Assembly: GCA_030015575.1 (NCBI GenBank)
Contig: CM057351.1
Location: 1,384,001-1,448,000 of the forward strand
Length of the DNA: 64,000 nucleotides
Origin: Agapanthus africanus
Lineage: Eukaryota > Streptophyta > Magnoliopsida > Asparagales > Amaryllidaceae
Reading direction: 5' to 3'
Shown in pieces: positions 35,731-47,990 of this stretch. The notes under the pieces were generated by a model, which worked only from the letters and a program-made list of their open reading frames with translations, made no database searches and was not told the origin of the DNA. Position 1 is the first letter of the stretch. Each line of letters opens with the position of its first letter. Both the position numbers and the translations under genes were made by a program.

Positions 35731-38529
35731 CAATGTCCATAAACTAAACAATAGAGCCCAAATGCTCTTTTGTTGGATCTAAATGATCCTGTTAAGTAGA
35801 TCTTAGTCTAAAATTAGACTAACGTATCCTTAACAAACGTTTAAGTTGATCTTAGTCCCAAATGAGATTAACGTATCCTTAAACTCAACGCCAAACCTAA
35901 ATCTAAGAAGATACGGATTTGGACTAATCCACGCCATATGCACGACAACATAAATTAGTCTCCGTATACAATCCACAGGTGACCAAAAACAAAATAAACA
36001 TCTACGACACGAAGTGACCATCTGGAGAAGGAGAAAGTTATTACCGCGATGCGGTAGCGTAATTAACTGCAGGGGCTTACGCCTGCAGGGAAGAGCGTCC
36101 CCACAATCAACAACCTCTCAAATGAGGGGGAATCTGACAAAATCTGCTACATCGGTCGCATCTGTTTAAACCGTCGATACATGGTGCCATAAATCAACTT
36201 GGCATCTTCGGAGAGGTGGACGGATAGCACCAAATAGCATCTGCCCCCAGAATTCAGGCCCCAACGTTCCAACGTCCCGGTCGCGTCTTCCGGTGGAGAA
36301 CAACATCTTGGTGGAATCAGGATGAACACTATATGCAGACCGATGGGCCTCCTTTAAGATATCATGTCTCAGTCTCTCTGAATCCGGCACACAAAGACGA
36401 GTCCCAACTCGTAACACTCCACGGTCATCGATCACGAACTCAGAAACTCTACCCTGTCCAACCTGCTCTATGATCTCCGACAAACGAGCATCTGTGGGCT
36501 GTGTCTCTCGGATGCAATCCAATAACTGAGGATGGATGCAAATATGAGCTAACTGTCCTCCTGTCGATGTGAACTCAAACTGTACACGGCTATCAAATAG
36601 AATCTGTCAGTCTGCAGAAGACTGTCTCTGTATAGTGCATAAATGAGATAAGCTACCTTCAGGCCTCCGACTCAAAGCATCATCTACAACATTTGCTTTG
36701 CCTGGATGGTAAAGAATCTCGCAATCATAATCCTTCACGAGTTCCATCCATCGACGCTGCCTCAAGTTCAGATCCTGCTGCTGAAAAATATACTTTAAGC
36801 TCTTGTGGTCTGTAAATATCTGGCACGACTCACCTTATAAGTAATGCCTCCAAATCTTAAGTGTGAAAACCACAGCAGCCATCTCTAAGTCATGAGTGGG
36901 ATAGTTCTGCTCGTGCCTCTTCAGCTGCCGAGAAGCATAAGCGACGACCCTGCCGTGCTGCATCAACACACAGCCTAAACCCACTCGAGAGGCGTCGCAA
37001 TAAACAACAAAACCACCTGACCCAGAAGGTAAAGATAAGACCGGTGCAGTCGTCAAGCAAGTCTTCAACTGTTGGAAACTCTGCTCGCATGCATCTGTCC
37101 AAAGAAATGGAACTTCCTTCTTGGTCAACCCGGTCAGCGGTGCAGTGATCCGAGAAAAATCCTGCACAAAATGTCGGTAGTAACCGGCCAAACCCAAGAA
37201 GTTGCGAATCTCCTTAACTGATACAGGTCTGGGCCAGTGCTGCACTGCCTCGATCTTCTTTGGATCCACATGTATACCATCTCGCGTAACTACGTGACCT
37301 AAGAAATCCATACTATCCAGCCAGAAAGCACACTTGGAGAATTTAGCGAACAGCTGATGCTCCCTCAAGGTCTACAATGTGATACGCAAGTGGTGCTCGT
37401 GCTCCTCCCGGCTCCGAAAATAAACAAGGATATCATCAATGAATACAATAATGAATTGATCAAGAAATGGCCTGAAAATGCGGTTCATCATATCCATGAA
37501 AGCTGATGGGGCATTGGTGAGTCCGAACGACATCACCAAGAACTCGTAATGCCCGTATCATGTGCGAAAAGCAGTCTTCGGAATGTCATCCTTCCAAACT
37601 CTCAATTGGTGATACCCTGACCGCAAATCAATCTTCGAGAAATAGCCAGCTCCCTGCAGCTGATCGAATAAGTCATCGATTCGAGGTAGTGGATACCTAT
37701 TTCGCACAGTAACTCGATTCAGCTGCCTGTAGTCGATGCACAATCTCATGCCGCCGTCCTTCTTCTTTAAGAACAAAACAGAAGCTCCCCACGGCGATAC
37801 ACTCGAACGAACGAGCCCTCTATCCAACAACTCTTGCAACTGACTCTTGAGCTCTTTCAGCTCCGTTGGGGCCATCCGATAAGGTGGTATAGAAATAGGC
37901 CCCGCACCCGGAATCAAGTCAATGCAAAATTTGATATCGCGATCAGGCGGCAATCCTGGTAATTCAGCAGGAAACACATCCGGAAATTCTCGTACGATCG
38001 GAACCTGGTCCAACAGGATTTCAGCGGCTCCTACGTCCTGAACAAATGCTAAGAACCCACGACAACCCTTCTTCAAGAGCCGTCCCGCACAAAGAGCAGA
38101 AATCATGTTGGCAAAAATTATACTACAGGCTCCCTGCACAACAAAAATCGGTTCGCCTGGAAAACAGAATCTGACCGCTTTCCCCCGACAATCTACATAA
38201 GCATGACAAGCGGCCAGCCAATCCATACCAAGTAGTATATCAAAATCTAGCATATCCAGGAGAATCAAATCGACTAATGAATCCTTATCACCAATACGTA
38301 CTGAACAGGACCTGAATACGTGTCGAGCTACAAAAAAATCTCCCACAGGAGTAATCACAACTAGTGGTAACTCTAACAATGACGACTCTCTCCCTAGAGT
38401 AAGTGCAAAGTGTGCAGATACGTAAGAATGCGTAGAACCGGGATCAAATAAAATATGTGCATCTAAGGAACATACTGAAAGAGTACCTGTCACAACCGCA
38501 TTGGATGCCTGGGCATCCTGTGGAGTCAA

Positions 38530-39843
38530 GGCAAAAACTCAAGCCTGGCCCCTACCCGCATCCTGTCGTCCTCTCCCTCGATCTCCTCGTCCTCTCTGAA
38601 AACGTCCTGCAAAACCCCGACCTCGTGGTGCAACAGCCTGGTGCATAGTGCCAACTGGTGGAGGAAGTAATGCCATCGAAGTAGAAGGTGGAGGGGGTAA
38701 AGCAGTCTGCGGAACAACAGTCCCTCCATGGCGTCTACACTCTCTAACCAAATGCTCTGGAAGTCCGCAACTATAACATGTAAATGAAGGTATCTGCTCC
38801 ATGGGGTACGAACTGAACATCTGGCCTTGAGTCCAACCTCGACCAAAATCGCGGCCTGGAGTGTGTCTGCCTCGTCCTCTACCAAACTGCCTAGTAACAG
38901 ACTCAATAGATCCGGTCCTCTTTGGCTCCGGAACAATCACTGTCTCGTTCAAACGCTCTTCCACTCGCATAGTTGCGTCCATGGCTTGCGCATAAGTATC
39001 AAAATGTTAGGAGCCTATAGCAAGAAATAGCTGGGTATCCAGGCTCCTCACAAATCTCTTCACCCGGTGTTCCTCCGTGGGAACTAAGTACGGAGCATGG
39101 CATGACAACTGGGTGAACTGTAAATCATATTCTGCCACCGACATACTCGCAGTTTTCCGCAACGCTTCAAAACTGATAGCTCTAGCGTCGCTCACGCTCG
39201 GTGGAAGAAATCTGGTAAGGAAGATATCAGAAAATTCTGTCCATGACATCGGAGGAAGACCTGCAGCTTGCCCTCTCTCCATTGACTTGCACCATGTCCG
39301 TGCAAGTCCCTCTAATCGAAAACTGGTCAGCTCCACCGACCTCGCATCAGAACATCATAGTGACCTGCCAATCCTGGCCATCCTATCAAGAAAGGACTGA
39401 GGATCCTCTGCTGCATCGTTCCCTGTAAACACCGGAGGTCTCAGCCTCATAAACTCCAAAAGTGATACCTCCATCACCCTCGGGTCTATCATTGCGACAG
39501 TCTGCATAGGTTGTTCATCGGGCTCTACCATCGTCGGTGTCTGATCATGCCTCTGAACATGGGTGGCCTCTGTCAACTGTCCCACCATTTTCTGTAGGCC
39601 CAACATGCCCTTCTCTATGCTAGTCAGTCTGTCTGGAGGAGGAGGATCAACAGGCTCATGTACCGCCGGAATGTCCGGAGCGTCAGTCGCAGTCACAGGC
39701 GGATTCGCCCTAGCTGCGTCCCTGGCTGTGACTCGCCTAGCTCGCGTAGCCATAGCAACTGGAACAAGAACGAGAGTTGATAAGGTGTACGAATAGGAGC
39801 AGCAATATAGGAAGTCAAAGGAAGGATTAAGCAAGATATACAT
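38530..39843 (-). pseudogene. Element C gag (fossil)
   Basis: Starts near an ATG reading MATRARRVTARDAARANPP (about 39752) with a following Tekay-like gag core ('FMRLRPPVFTGNDAAEDPQS', 'WCKSMERGQAAGLPPMSWTE', 'FLPPSVSDARAISFEALRK'), a knuckle-like 'CYSCGLPEHLVREC' (about 38780) and an Arg/Gly-rich end. Broken in a few places. 39844-40001 is non-coding leader. Confidence 0.85.
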
Positions 39844-40001
39844 CCTAAGGTTACTTAGGCTGAGTATCGTAGCGTAAATATGCCGCGGAACATATGTACG
39901 GTACTCTACTCATCCTAAATCACCTACTCCATCAAACCAAATGTCATCCTATATAACGAAATTTTAAGTCTACTAACTCCAATTCACTACTCGGTTCCGT
40001 A

Positions 40002-42901
40002 AGGTTTGTAACAACCCTAAACTTCATCTACAACTTTCTGTACAAATCTTTCAAACAATACAGAAAGGGGTATTTTTGCCTGAGCACAAGTTATAAGTTT
40101 GTTTTGCTTTTTAATAGCAAGAAGGAGCTTATAGCTCATTGGTAAGACCTTGCACTGCTGAATCAAAACACCAGAGTTCAAATCCCATCACCCACATTAT
40201 TTTTAATATTGTTCTATTTTAAATTTTTAGAAGTCCAATGGTCTACATGTGCATAACTCATAAAGACCCCACTACACATATAAAACAAACTGTCCCAGGG
40301 GGTAACCCAAGAGGCAAGGTACACATGGCAGCAACCCTGGCCCCGAATCGGCCTGACTCGGCTGGCGGATCGGCTGAATCGGCCGCCGCCGCCAGCTGAA
40401 TCACCTCGGATCGGATTTGACCCTTCATGAACTCTATGACTTTTTGTATTCTAATAACCTCTGTCATGTTTATTTCTTCTGCACATTAACAGAACTCTTT
40501 AAAAACCCCATTAACCTATTCTTAATACAATTTTTAAAACAATTTTCAATACACCCTTTCACCTATCCTAACCCTAGTTTTACCCTATAAATACCATCCC
40601 TAAACACACACCCCTCACTCACAATTCTGTTCAAACTCTCAAGAAAACTCTCTAGAATTTTTTTGTACGGGTGGAGTTAGCGAAGGGCGAAGCTCCGGCG
40701 AATTTCGACGACGGCCCTAGGAGCTCCCGGCGGCGAAACGACGCATTGGCGCCTCCTACCACTTCCTCTCCCTCTTCTCTTGACTCTAAACCCATAAGTC
40801 CCTCCTTCCCTTCTCTATTCCATTCTAAAAGTTTATAAAACTAAAATCCGACGGAAGCGGAGTTAAATCCGACTTCCGATTCGGTTTTCTTTATAAAGTT
40901 CAATTTTCCTTAACACAACCACGTTAAACTCTTACATCTTGAATTAACAAAACATGTTGAATAAGTTTCATAACAAAATATTTCATATTGTAACTTTTAC
41001 CGCTCTTTTTCACTAAAATATCATGTGGTTTACTTTCTACTTTAAAACATCATTAAACTTGCTATACCTTTAATTAGATCACGAGGTAATGACCTACCTC
41101 TCACAACACTCATATGCAACATAGCACAATACCTTTCGGAAACATAGAATACGGGAAAACGAAACTTTACGTATTAGTACCATTTACTATTAAAACCGTT
41201 TTCTACAAGATTATGTATTTTACACAAATATTTGCAAAGCGTCGCTATAACCCATTTGGGGAACCCGTTCGGGATGGTGCGGATTATCGCACATCCTCAG
41301 GCTTAGTAGTGCGAAATGCAGACCTCCGCAAAGAGCATTCGATCTCGAGAGATTTAAAAATACAAATATCTTAAGAAAATGAGATTTCCAAAAATATAAC
41401 ATATTATATAAATATATATATATCATCAAAATATTTATTTTTGATATATTATCAATATTCCAACTTTTCTAAGTCAAAAGGATCACTTTACATGAAAATA
41501 CCATGTAATTTCATACAAGTTCAACACTTTACAATTAACCCTCATATATTATGAAATTAAGTTATTTTCACTAGAAATGTCATATATATAAAATCTACAT
41601 CCATGACAACTCTAAAGACGATAATTAAATACTTGGGGTGTATTTTGAAAATTATACAAAAGTATTTTTACATATAACCCCCTCAAGTTCTATAAATTAC
41701 CCTAAGGACCCTAGTAAACATAGGTTTAAGCGGGACCAGTCTCTTGAGCCTCAGGGAGCCGGAGATGTGGGTACTTGTCTATTTTAAAGTAGACAAACGA
41801 TGTTATCAACACGATAATCGTCTTTGAAAAATACACAAATTCTGCCGCTCATGTGCAGCGGTTACCGATAATATCAAAACCTAATTCAGGATTTCAATTT
41901 TCTTTTCTAATTGTTCTGACTCAGACTGAGTCTCATTATAAATAATCTGACTTGAATATGATTCAAGTACAATCTGCAATACTACAATTCAATATGAATA
42001 CATGAATCCATATATTCAATCTATACAATCTATATAAGTTGACTGAACCGAACCATGGATATATTTCCATTTACATGATTCTCCAGTTATATCCATGATT
42101 CTCCAGTTACATCCATTTACTGATATCATGGTTTTGGCAAGTCATCAAATTACACAATCTATATTACAAGACAATACAAGTTACAATACAATACAAACCA
42201 TACAAACAAGATATCACGGGGTTTAAGGGGTAGATTGGTACGGAAGGTGTTAGAAATGGCACGAGACAGCAACCATAAGACGTAATTACATCCATGCCGT
42301 TGTTCCATGGTATTATCGACGGAGCCTTGTACTTCAATTTGCATTGGTCTCTGGCATATAGAGACTCCTCTCGTATACATTGGCATCCTTCTTTACCAAC
42401 CTACAAACAACAGCGTTAACCATATAATACAACCTTAAAAGCTATACACACTCTCTCTTACTCTCTGTCTATTCTATTTCTCCTTTATCTTTAGGACTTA
42501 CCGAGCGATTTGTTCGCTGACGACATTCTCTTTCTTTTTTCTTTGAATGTCGTCAAGTGATTCGGACCTTCCAGAAATTGAACCTAGCACTGAAGAGTTG
42601 GACCAGTTTATTGAAGATCCTGAGCTGTAGTTTCACTTGTACACTTCCTTTACATTCTGTATTTCCTTTTCTGTTATGCCATTGTTTAGGCATTGTTTTC
42701 ATTCAGATGTATTTACTTTTCCATGCATTGTACAAAAGAATGTTAATAAATAAAGTTGTTCAGTTATACTACTGTCTTTATCACTTGTGTATTTCTATTT
42801 ATATTGCTTAGATACGCTTAGCGTATTTACTTCAGAGTAAATACGTAGCGGCCTCATCACGTCCTCTGCCCGTACACCGGGAAGCGGGGCGTGATAAGGT
42901 T
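40002..42901 (+). mobile_element. Element B-family solo LTR with target duplication, nested in element C
   Basis: The solo LTR is 40007-42896 (2890 bp), flanked by exact AGGTT (40002-40006, 42897-42901). It starts TGTAACAACCCTAAAC and ends GAAGCGGGGCGTGATA, homologous to 20812-23659. It sits between the primer site and gag of element C. It is clearly diverged from the B copy, so it derives from a different family member. Confidence 0.9.
40137..40196 (+). other. tRNA-like A box/B box in the solo LTR
   Basis: 'tagctcattggtaagacc' and, about 38 bases on, 'gagttcaaatccc' match pol III A- and B-box consensus spacing and wording well. It lies 130 bases into the LTR, as in 20928-20989. There is no acceptor stem, so it is not an intact tRNA gene. 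Confidence 0.5.
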
Positions 42902-42910
42902 AATCCTAAG

Positions 42911-42922
42911 CTCTGATACTAA
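42911..42922 (-). other. Element C primer-binding site
   Basis: Reversed it reads TAGTATCAGAGC, one base off the initiator-methionine tRNA primer site, a few bases from the 5' LTR end (GGGTCGTGACG). Such a site is usual in Tekay/Del elements. Confidence 0.8.
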
Positions 42923-42926
42923 TTTC

Positions 42927-45823
42927 GTCACGACCCAATTTTGGTCCGTGACTGGCACTTAGATTGTATGCCATCTAAAGATGACGACACAATCTGAGTA
43001 ATCCAGAAAACCAAGATCAAAACCCTTTTTGCGAAAATTTAGAAAATTTCAGTGTTTAAGTAACAAGAATGAAGTAGCATTCCGAATGGTTAATTTTTTT
43101 ATAATTGAAATGTAAACAACTGATTTTAAAGTTTCGACGGTGTCTCCTTTTTAATTATTAATAGAAAGCCATTATAGGTTGTGTAATTAAGTTGCATCCC
43201 TAGTTGGGAGAAAAACAATGCTAAAAGGCGGAAATCAATACGCAATAATAATACAACACTAAAGGTGAAGAATTTCATGCAAAATTTAAGAAAGCATAAG
43301 TTAACATAACTAACGATATCACTCAGTCAAATTTTAGAACATATACAACATGTTTCGTTCAAAGTCAATATACAGGGTCTGATGGAGTAATACTATATTT
43401 AAAATACATATATCCAAAATAAGAGGTTACTACATACGTAACCCACCTAGCAAAAAGAGTGATAAAAGCTGACGAGTGGATCCGCACTGCTGCTACGTAT
43501 CCACACGACTCCAGCAAGGAACTAAGGCACAACGGGGGTGAGTTGCCAACTCGGTGAATAAAACTAACATATATCGACTGATAATATAAATATGACGAAC
43601 TAGAGCTAATATCAACAAGGATGAATATAATGCATGATAACATGTGGAAGCATGAACACGAACTACTAAATATATAAATCAAAACCGAAATCTCGTCAAT
43701 TATTTCCAAATAAGGTTCATTTTTCCATGTCCAACATCGACACAAATCTTCTGTTTCCATCGGGTATCGTTCCCCGAACGATCCTGTCATCCAATAACAC
43801 CGGTCGTTATTACCAAGATATCCGCCGTGTTCCACAACTGTTTCCGTTATCGAGTATCCTCGCTAGGCTCCCCGCCTCAAAATGTGGCTTTCCTGCTGCT
43901 CGGTCTCGACCGGGTCCACCATGAATCCGACTGTATAGCCCCCCTCCCACTAGTCTGGATTACGTAAAAATCTGCAACCGTATAGCCCCCCACTCGGTTC
44001 GGAGAAAAACCAAATCGTAAAAATAATATCTCATGGTGGACATATCACATCAATATGAAAATCATCGAATATAATTAATAGTGCATAAAACTCAAAAAGG
44101 GAAATCCTCAAATCCAATACATTTTGCACCATACTTTATAACAATTCGAGAGGAAACTTGAAGTGTCAATACTAAAGCAATGATAAACAATTTCTATTAA
44201 TGATACTAATGGTATGAAGTGAATCAAATGTAATATAGCAATTATTAAGTGTATATGTGACATGTCAATATCGACGAGGTGTAGAGTAATATATAGATAT
44301 GTGCGCGTGCAACATGACTCGTCGATAATTTGTGCAGTATCCTAACAACTTGTTAATCATGATGACTTATATATATATATATATATGAATGGATATGGTA
44401 GAGTTACTAAATTCAAATTTATACACAAAGAAACAATTATCACTAAACTTAATTCTACGGGCGTATTACGCCATCCACACAAAATCCCCCGGTAGATTTT
44501 TAGTCTATTCACCGGAATACGTCGAATCTACTCAGATATCACCAATCCCTTTCCTTTTCTTGCGGCCTCCGAGATTTCCGTACTCAAATCTAACATCGAA
44601 ATTAACTTTGTATAAGAAACGGCTAAATTTCGATACGACGAAAACATGAACTACATGTTTTATGTATTAAATATACTACGCACGACTATTGTAATCTATC
44701 CAATACTTATACTAACTGGATTTTAACCTTTCGCTGTTCGTAACAGAAAACAGAGACGTGTCACGAAATATCCGTGTCGTATTTTAGAATTTTAACCCCA
44801 TTTTAGATATTAGCTTCCAGATTTTACACACTGATAAAATAATTTAAACTAGCAATATCAAACATCCTAATACATATACAGAGAGCTACCCTAAAAACCT
44901 CAACACCTATCTCCCTCAAAAACCCGGCGAGCTCGAAATTTCAATGAATGTCGCCGGCCAAAATCCGATGGAATGGGTTTGTATTCATAGGGTTTATTCT
45001 AGGTCCAATTTATAAGATGAAGGCACTGTTTGATTGTGTTAATTTTCATCTAAACTATAGCAGATTCAAAACAGAGCCTAAACTTGTAAAAATACGATAT
45101 TTCCGATATCCGATTTCTAAAATAAAACAGTACGGAACTTAAGTTACAGGGTTGAAATTATACCTACAGAAAGATCACTAAAAAGGCTTCCTCCAAAATG
45201 CACAAGCTCAAAGATCCTAGCTAGATAGTGGTGGTGAAAATCCTTAGCACTTAGCTCTTCTCTTCTTTTTTTTTCTTTTTCTTTGTTGTTCTAGGATTTC
45301 CTTCTTTTTTTTCTTTAAGCTAATAACCTAATTCAAGAAGATATTTGAACTGAACAATTTTAGAAGATAAGGAGAATGAGTGAGAGGTTGTAGGAGGAGG
45401 TGTCATCTAGAAAAGAAGTGGTAGTTCCATGCAATTAGGAGGTGTAGCATAGAAGATGGTGGGGTTTTCATACAAGGAGGAGGTGTATGTATGAAGTGTC
45501 GCCTAGGTTAGGTTATACCATGAGTGTGATTTAAGCTTAACCATGACCTTTACCCTTTTACACATAAACCCTCACAAATCTCAAATTTCCAAAATTAATT
45601 ATATTTTCCATAAAACCCCTCACACTATATCATACTACAAATGAAACTAAATTTTTCACTAAAACTCGTGTAAATCACTAATGTTACAAACTAAAATATC
45701 AAATTAATTAGTTTCACACACTACTTATGAAAATGCCCCATTTTGTTTCAATAAATTTTTTATTTAACAGTTTTGATTAATTAATTAAATTAATTTATTA
45801 TCTAAATATTTCAAAATGTTACA
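42927..45823 (-). repeat. Element C 5' LTR
   Basis: About 2.9 kb; read on the minus strand it begins TGTAACATTTTGAAATATTT and ends CCAAAATTGGGTCGTGAC. Homologous to 28877-31758, with the (TA)n run at about 44368-44386. The target duplication ATTTC follows at 45824-45828. Confidence 0.92.
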
Positions 45824-45963
45824 ATTTCTCATTACTTGTGCTATGATTACTGATTACCACGCAGTGCTAAAAGCCGAAGTGTGATTACGGCGGGATATTT
45901 TCTCGACCGTAGGAGCATGGCTGGTCTTGTCAACTCTCGTATTCCGTATTTTGGGACGTGACA
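45824..45963 (+). repeat. LTR-like unit D, right tail
   Basis: Continues D after element C (first five bases are the duplication) and ends TTTTGGGACGTGACA, a typical Tekay-like LTR end. LINE sequence begins right after it. Confidence 0.4.
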
Positions 45964-45965
45964 CC

Positions 45966-46640
45966 ATTAGTGAGGTTTGGAGTAATCCATTGGTATGACC
46001 CGGGATCGAGCCCGGAGTTTCCCAATTTATGAGGGCCTTGATGCAAGGGAAAGAAGGAACATGTGCTATTCTTGAACGACTGGCGATCGAACAACCTGAG
46101 AAGGGACCATCCGAGATGGAGATGGAATTGCAGTAGAAAGTTCTCTGTCAAATTGCTCTACAAGATCATCAATGGAGGGGGGTAACGGGAGGGAACATTC
46201 GACCCATTTGGAAGGCTAGGATACCAAGCAAAATAAAAGTTTTCAGTTGGTTGGTGTCGAAGAGGGCGGTCTTAACAAGAGACAACTTGATTAAACAGAA
46301 ATGGCAACGACCTTCCGTTTGCGAGTTTTGTAAATCTTTTAAAGAAACTAGGGATCATCTCTTCTTCAATTGCCCCTCTTCGGTGAATGATGTAGGTTTA
46401 TTTTGGTCTTGAAATCATTAATAACTTTTTAATGCTACGGGGTGGTTAATTATCTACCTTTTCTCAAAGAAAAAGAAAAACTTACCGAGTTGGAAGGTTA
46501 AGTGGCCATGCAATTAAGGTTTGGCAAATAATAATAGCATTAATCATGTGGTCAGATTGTGGAAAACGATAAAAAAAAAATTAGTGAGTGAGGTGAGGGC
46601 TCCATCTAAGCTATAGATGGAACAAATTAAAAAACAAACG
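45966..46640 (+). pseudogene. L1-type LINE, 3' fragment of the ORF2 end (zinc-binding RT domain)
   Basis: Three stretches read as the end of a plant L1 ORF2. 46063-46182 gives 'LNDWRSNNLRRDHPRWRWNC' then 'KFSVKLLYKIINGG'; 46198-46380 gives 'IWKARIPSKIKVFSWLVSKR' followed by 'CEFCKSFKETRDHLFFNCP', the zf-RVT domain with its Cys-x2-Cys…His-x4-Cys pattern; about 46495-46570 continues weakly ('SGHAIKVWQIIIALIMWS'-like). The frame changes between 46183 and 46197 and stops occur further on, so it is a dead fragment. RT and endonuclease parts are absent; its 5' side abuts LTR-like unit D. The 3' border is uncertain. Confidence 0.7.
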
Positions 46641-47335
46641 AACTAAGCTTGATCGAAGACATGCGGTGGTAGATGATACCCTAAGAAAATCCATATATGT
46701 ATTATTATCAAAGGATCATTGTTCTGTCCTTCTTAAATTCCTATCTTTTCAATTGTAGATGATAGAAGCCATAGAAGAGTTTGGGAACAGCATTTCAATT
46801 TTTCGTTTATGACAAGGAGAATCTATCACTATGTTAGATGATATGTTATGCGAATGGCATCCGCGGATCTGAACATTGACCTAGCACATCGACACTGTTA
46901 CAAAAATACTCTTGCTTACATGGAAAATCAAGATGAACTTGCATACTTAACGATTCTGTAATTTCATCGTATGCTGTCTCAAACCCAAATGTTGATTTAG
47001 GCATACTAATTGACAATTGTTTTAGCTAGTCATCGGTGTTTGGCTTATTAAATGTTTGAACTGTTAAACATTTTGTCTACTATTGAGTAAATGCCGTTTT
47101 GATCTCGGTTAAGTCAATCTGTTGTCTATCTCGAACCGAGACAACAATGTTATATACCATAAACATCAATATGAAAATTTTCAAGATTAAATGCTTTTTT
47201 TTTTAAATCTGGTTACATGCTGCAAATATTCATATTGCAAGTAAGTTTGACAATTTGTGAACTTATTTATAGTTCACTTGCTCAATGTAGCATGGAACCT
47301 TTTTTATTACTTTTAGAGGGTTATTCTTTGTCTGC
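46641..47335. other. Unassigned AT-rich DNA
   Basis: No gene or known repeat recognised. A short imperfect inverted repeat ('gttgtctatctcg' / 'cgagacaac') lies near 47121-47145. GC content rises sharply at its right edge. Confidence 0.5.
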
Positions 47336-47696
47336 ATTTGATGATGCTCGATATCGGTGATCTCCGAGATCATGACACGTGGCAGATGACGTGTCCCAAA
47401 GCTCACAAGAAAGGACCTACAGTGGCCGACCAGGCCGCTCCTATGCTCGTCCTACAAACAAACACTGGCTCACCTCCGAGCCCCCAGCACAATTGGCCTC
47501 CTTGGCCTCCCTGCTCGTCTCCGGGCTACCGCAGAACCAAGATACCTCGGCTCTCCCGCTCGTCCGTGAGCTCTCCCGCCGAGGTCATCTTCCTCGGTCT
47601 CATCAACGGACCAACGGCACCGCTCACAGGCGCCACCGCCATCCTTCGAACGTCGGCATCGTGCCTCAATTGGTAGCACTCAAGGATGAGCGCCAC

Positions 47697-47990
47697 CTAA
47701 CGATTTAGCCGACTCGCAGAGATCAGGCCGAAACGCCTCAGAGACCTCAGCTTGCCAACGGCCTCGTCTTTCAGCTGTTCGGACAAGGGGTTGTAGAGCC
47801 CCGGCGACGCCCTCCAGATGGAGTACATCAATAGCTGAAATAGGGGGAAACGCCGGGGGAGCAATCGACCAAAATGATCTTCGATGCGGCCTATCACCAA
47901 CTGTACCGTGTCCTCAGTACAGTATTGATCGTAAAGGTACATGTCCTCGAAGTTTATGATATCAGGGATGGTGAAAGGGAAGTCCTCCAT
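47697..47990 (-). CDS. Unrecognised 97-residue ORF near the left edge of the F LTR
   Basis: An open minus-strand frame reading MEDFPFTIPDIINFEDMYLY at the start and rich in aromatic and Leu residues ('LFQLLMYSIWRASPGLYNPL'). It looks like real protein composition, in contrast to the repeat-derived frames next to it. I do not recognise the family. If the border at 47336 is right, a copy would lie in the unseen 3' LTR, upstream of and in the same direction as the antisense gene at 61200-64000, and could be its first exon (inference). It could also be a captured gene piece. Confidence 0.35.
   Translation of the reverse strand: MEDFPFTIPDIINFEDMYLYDQYCTEDTVQLVIGRIEDHFGRLLPRRFPLFQLLMYSIWRASPGLYNPLSEQLKDEAVGKLRSLRRFGLISASRLNR

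Larger units (their letters stand above)
33015..36307 (+). mobile_element. Tat-type solo LTR with target duplication, nested in element C
   Basis: The solo LTR is 33020-36302 (3283 bp), flanked by exact ACATC (33015-33019, 36303-36307). Its ends are AGTTCTCGCC and GGAGAACA, a short inverted repeat. From about 35250 on it matches the LTR of element F through the last LTR bases ('cttcggagaggtggacggata', then '..gaacA'). It has no internal region, so it arose most likely by LTR-LTR recombination. The right-hand words lie over the integrase of C and do not encode it. Confidence 0.9.
31771..38529 (-). pseudogene. Element C pol: protease, RT, RNase H, integrase, chromodomain-like tail (fossil, interrupted)
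   Basis: Protease ('[18 protein letters not shown]', '[16 protein letters not shown]'), RT ('[20 protein letters not shown]', '[19 protein letters not shown]'), connection and RNase H ('[18 protein letters not shown]', '[20 protein letters not shown]'), integrase ('CLTCQQAKAEHQRPVGELQP', 'ISMDFVVSLP', 'VSDRGTQFT') and a C-terminal 'EEVTWEAKDAMRKKF' chromodomain-like motif near 31840. The Tat solo LTR 33020-36302 is inserted in the integrase region. Confidence 0.88.
28877..45823 (-). mobile_element. Element C: Tekay/Del-like chromovirus with two nested solo LTRs (fossil)
   Basis: Bounded by LTRs of about 2.9 kb and by the exact target duplication ATTTC (28872-28876, 45824-45828). The minus-strand order is 5' LTR, initiator-methionine primer site, gag, protease-RT-RNase H-integrase, chromodomain-like tail, purine tract, 3' LTR. 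Without the two nested LTRs its own length is about 10.8 kb. It is broken, with several breaks besides the two insertions. The LTRs differ by about 5-8% by eye (about 2-3 million years at an assumed 1.3e-8 per site per year). Confidence 0.92.

Noticed and set aside
36147-36329. Open minus-strand frame running on from the element C integrase
   Set aside because: It crosses from integrase sequence into the inserted Tat solo LTR by chance.
40137-40196. A tRNA gene
   Set aside because: A- and B-box wording is good but no acceptor or anticodon stem can be formed; the same relic lies in another copy of the LTR.
28877-45823. 2.9 kb direct repeat as a segmental duplication
   Set aside because: The copies carry TG/CA-type ends, primer site, purine tract and a 5 bp target duplication, so they are LTRs of element C.
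46198-46380. A host zinc-finger protein gene
   Set aside because: The Cys/His pattern and preceding 'IWKARIPSKIKVF' wording are those of the LINE ORF2 end, and the reading frame is not kept.
47338-47708. Pro/Ser-rich plus-strand frames of about 110 residues
   Set aside because: GC-rich sequence gives long frames on both strands; composition is not protein-like and no family is recognisable.
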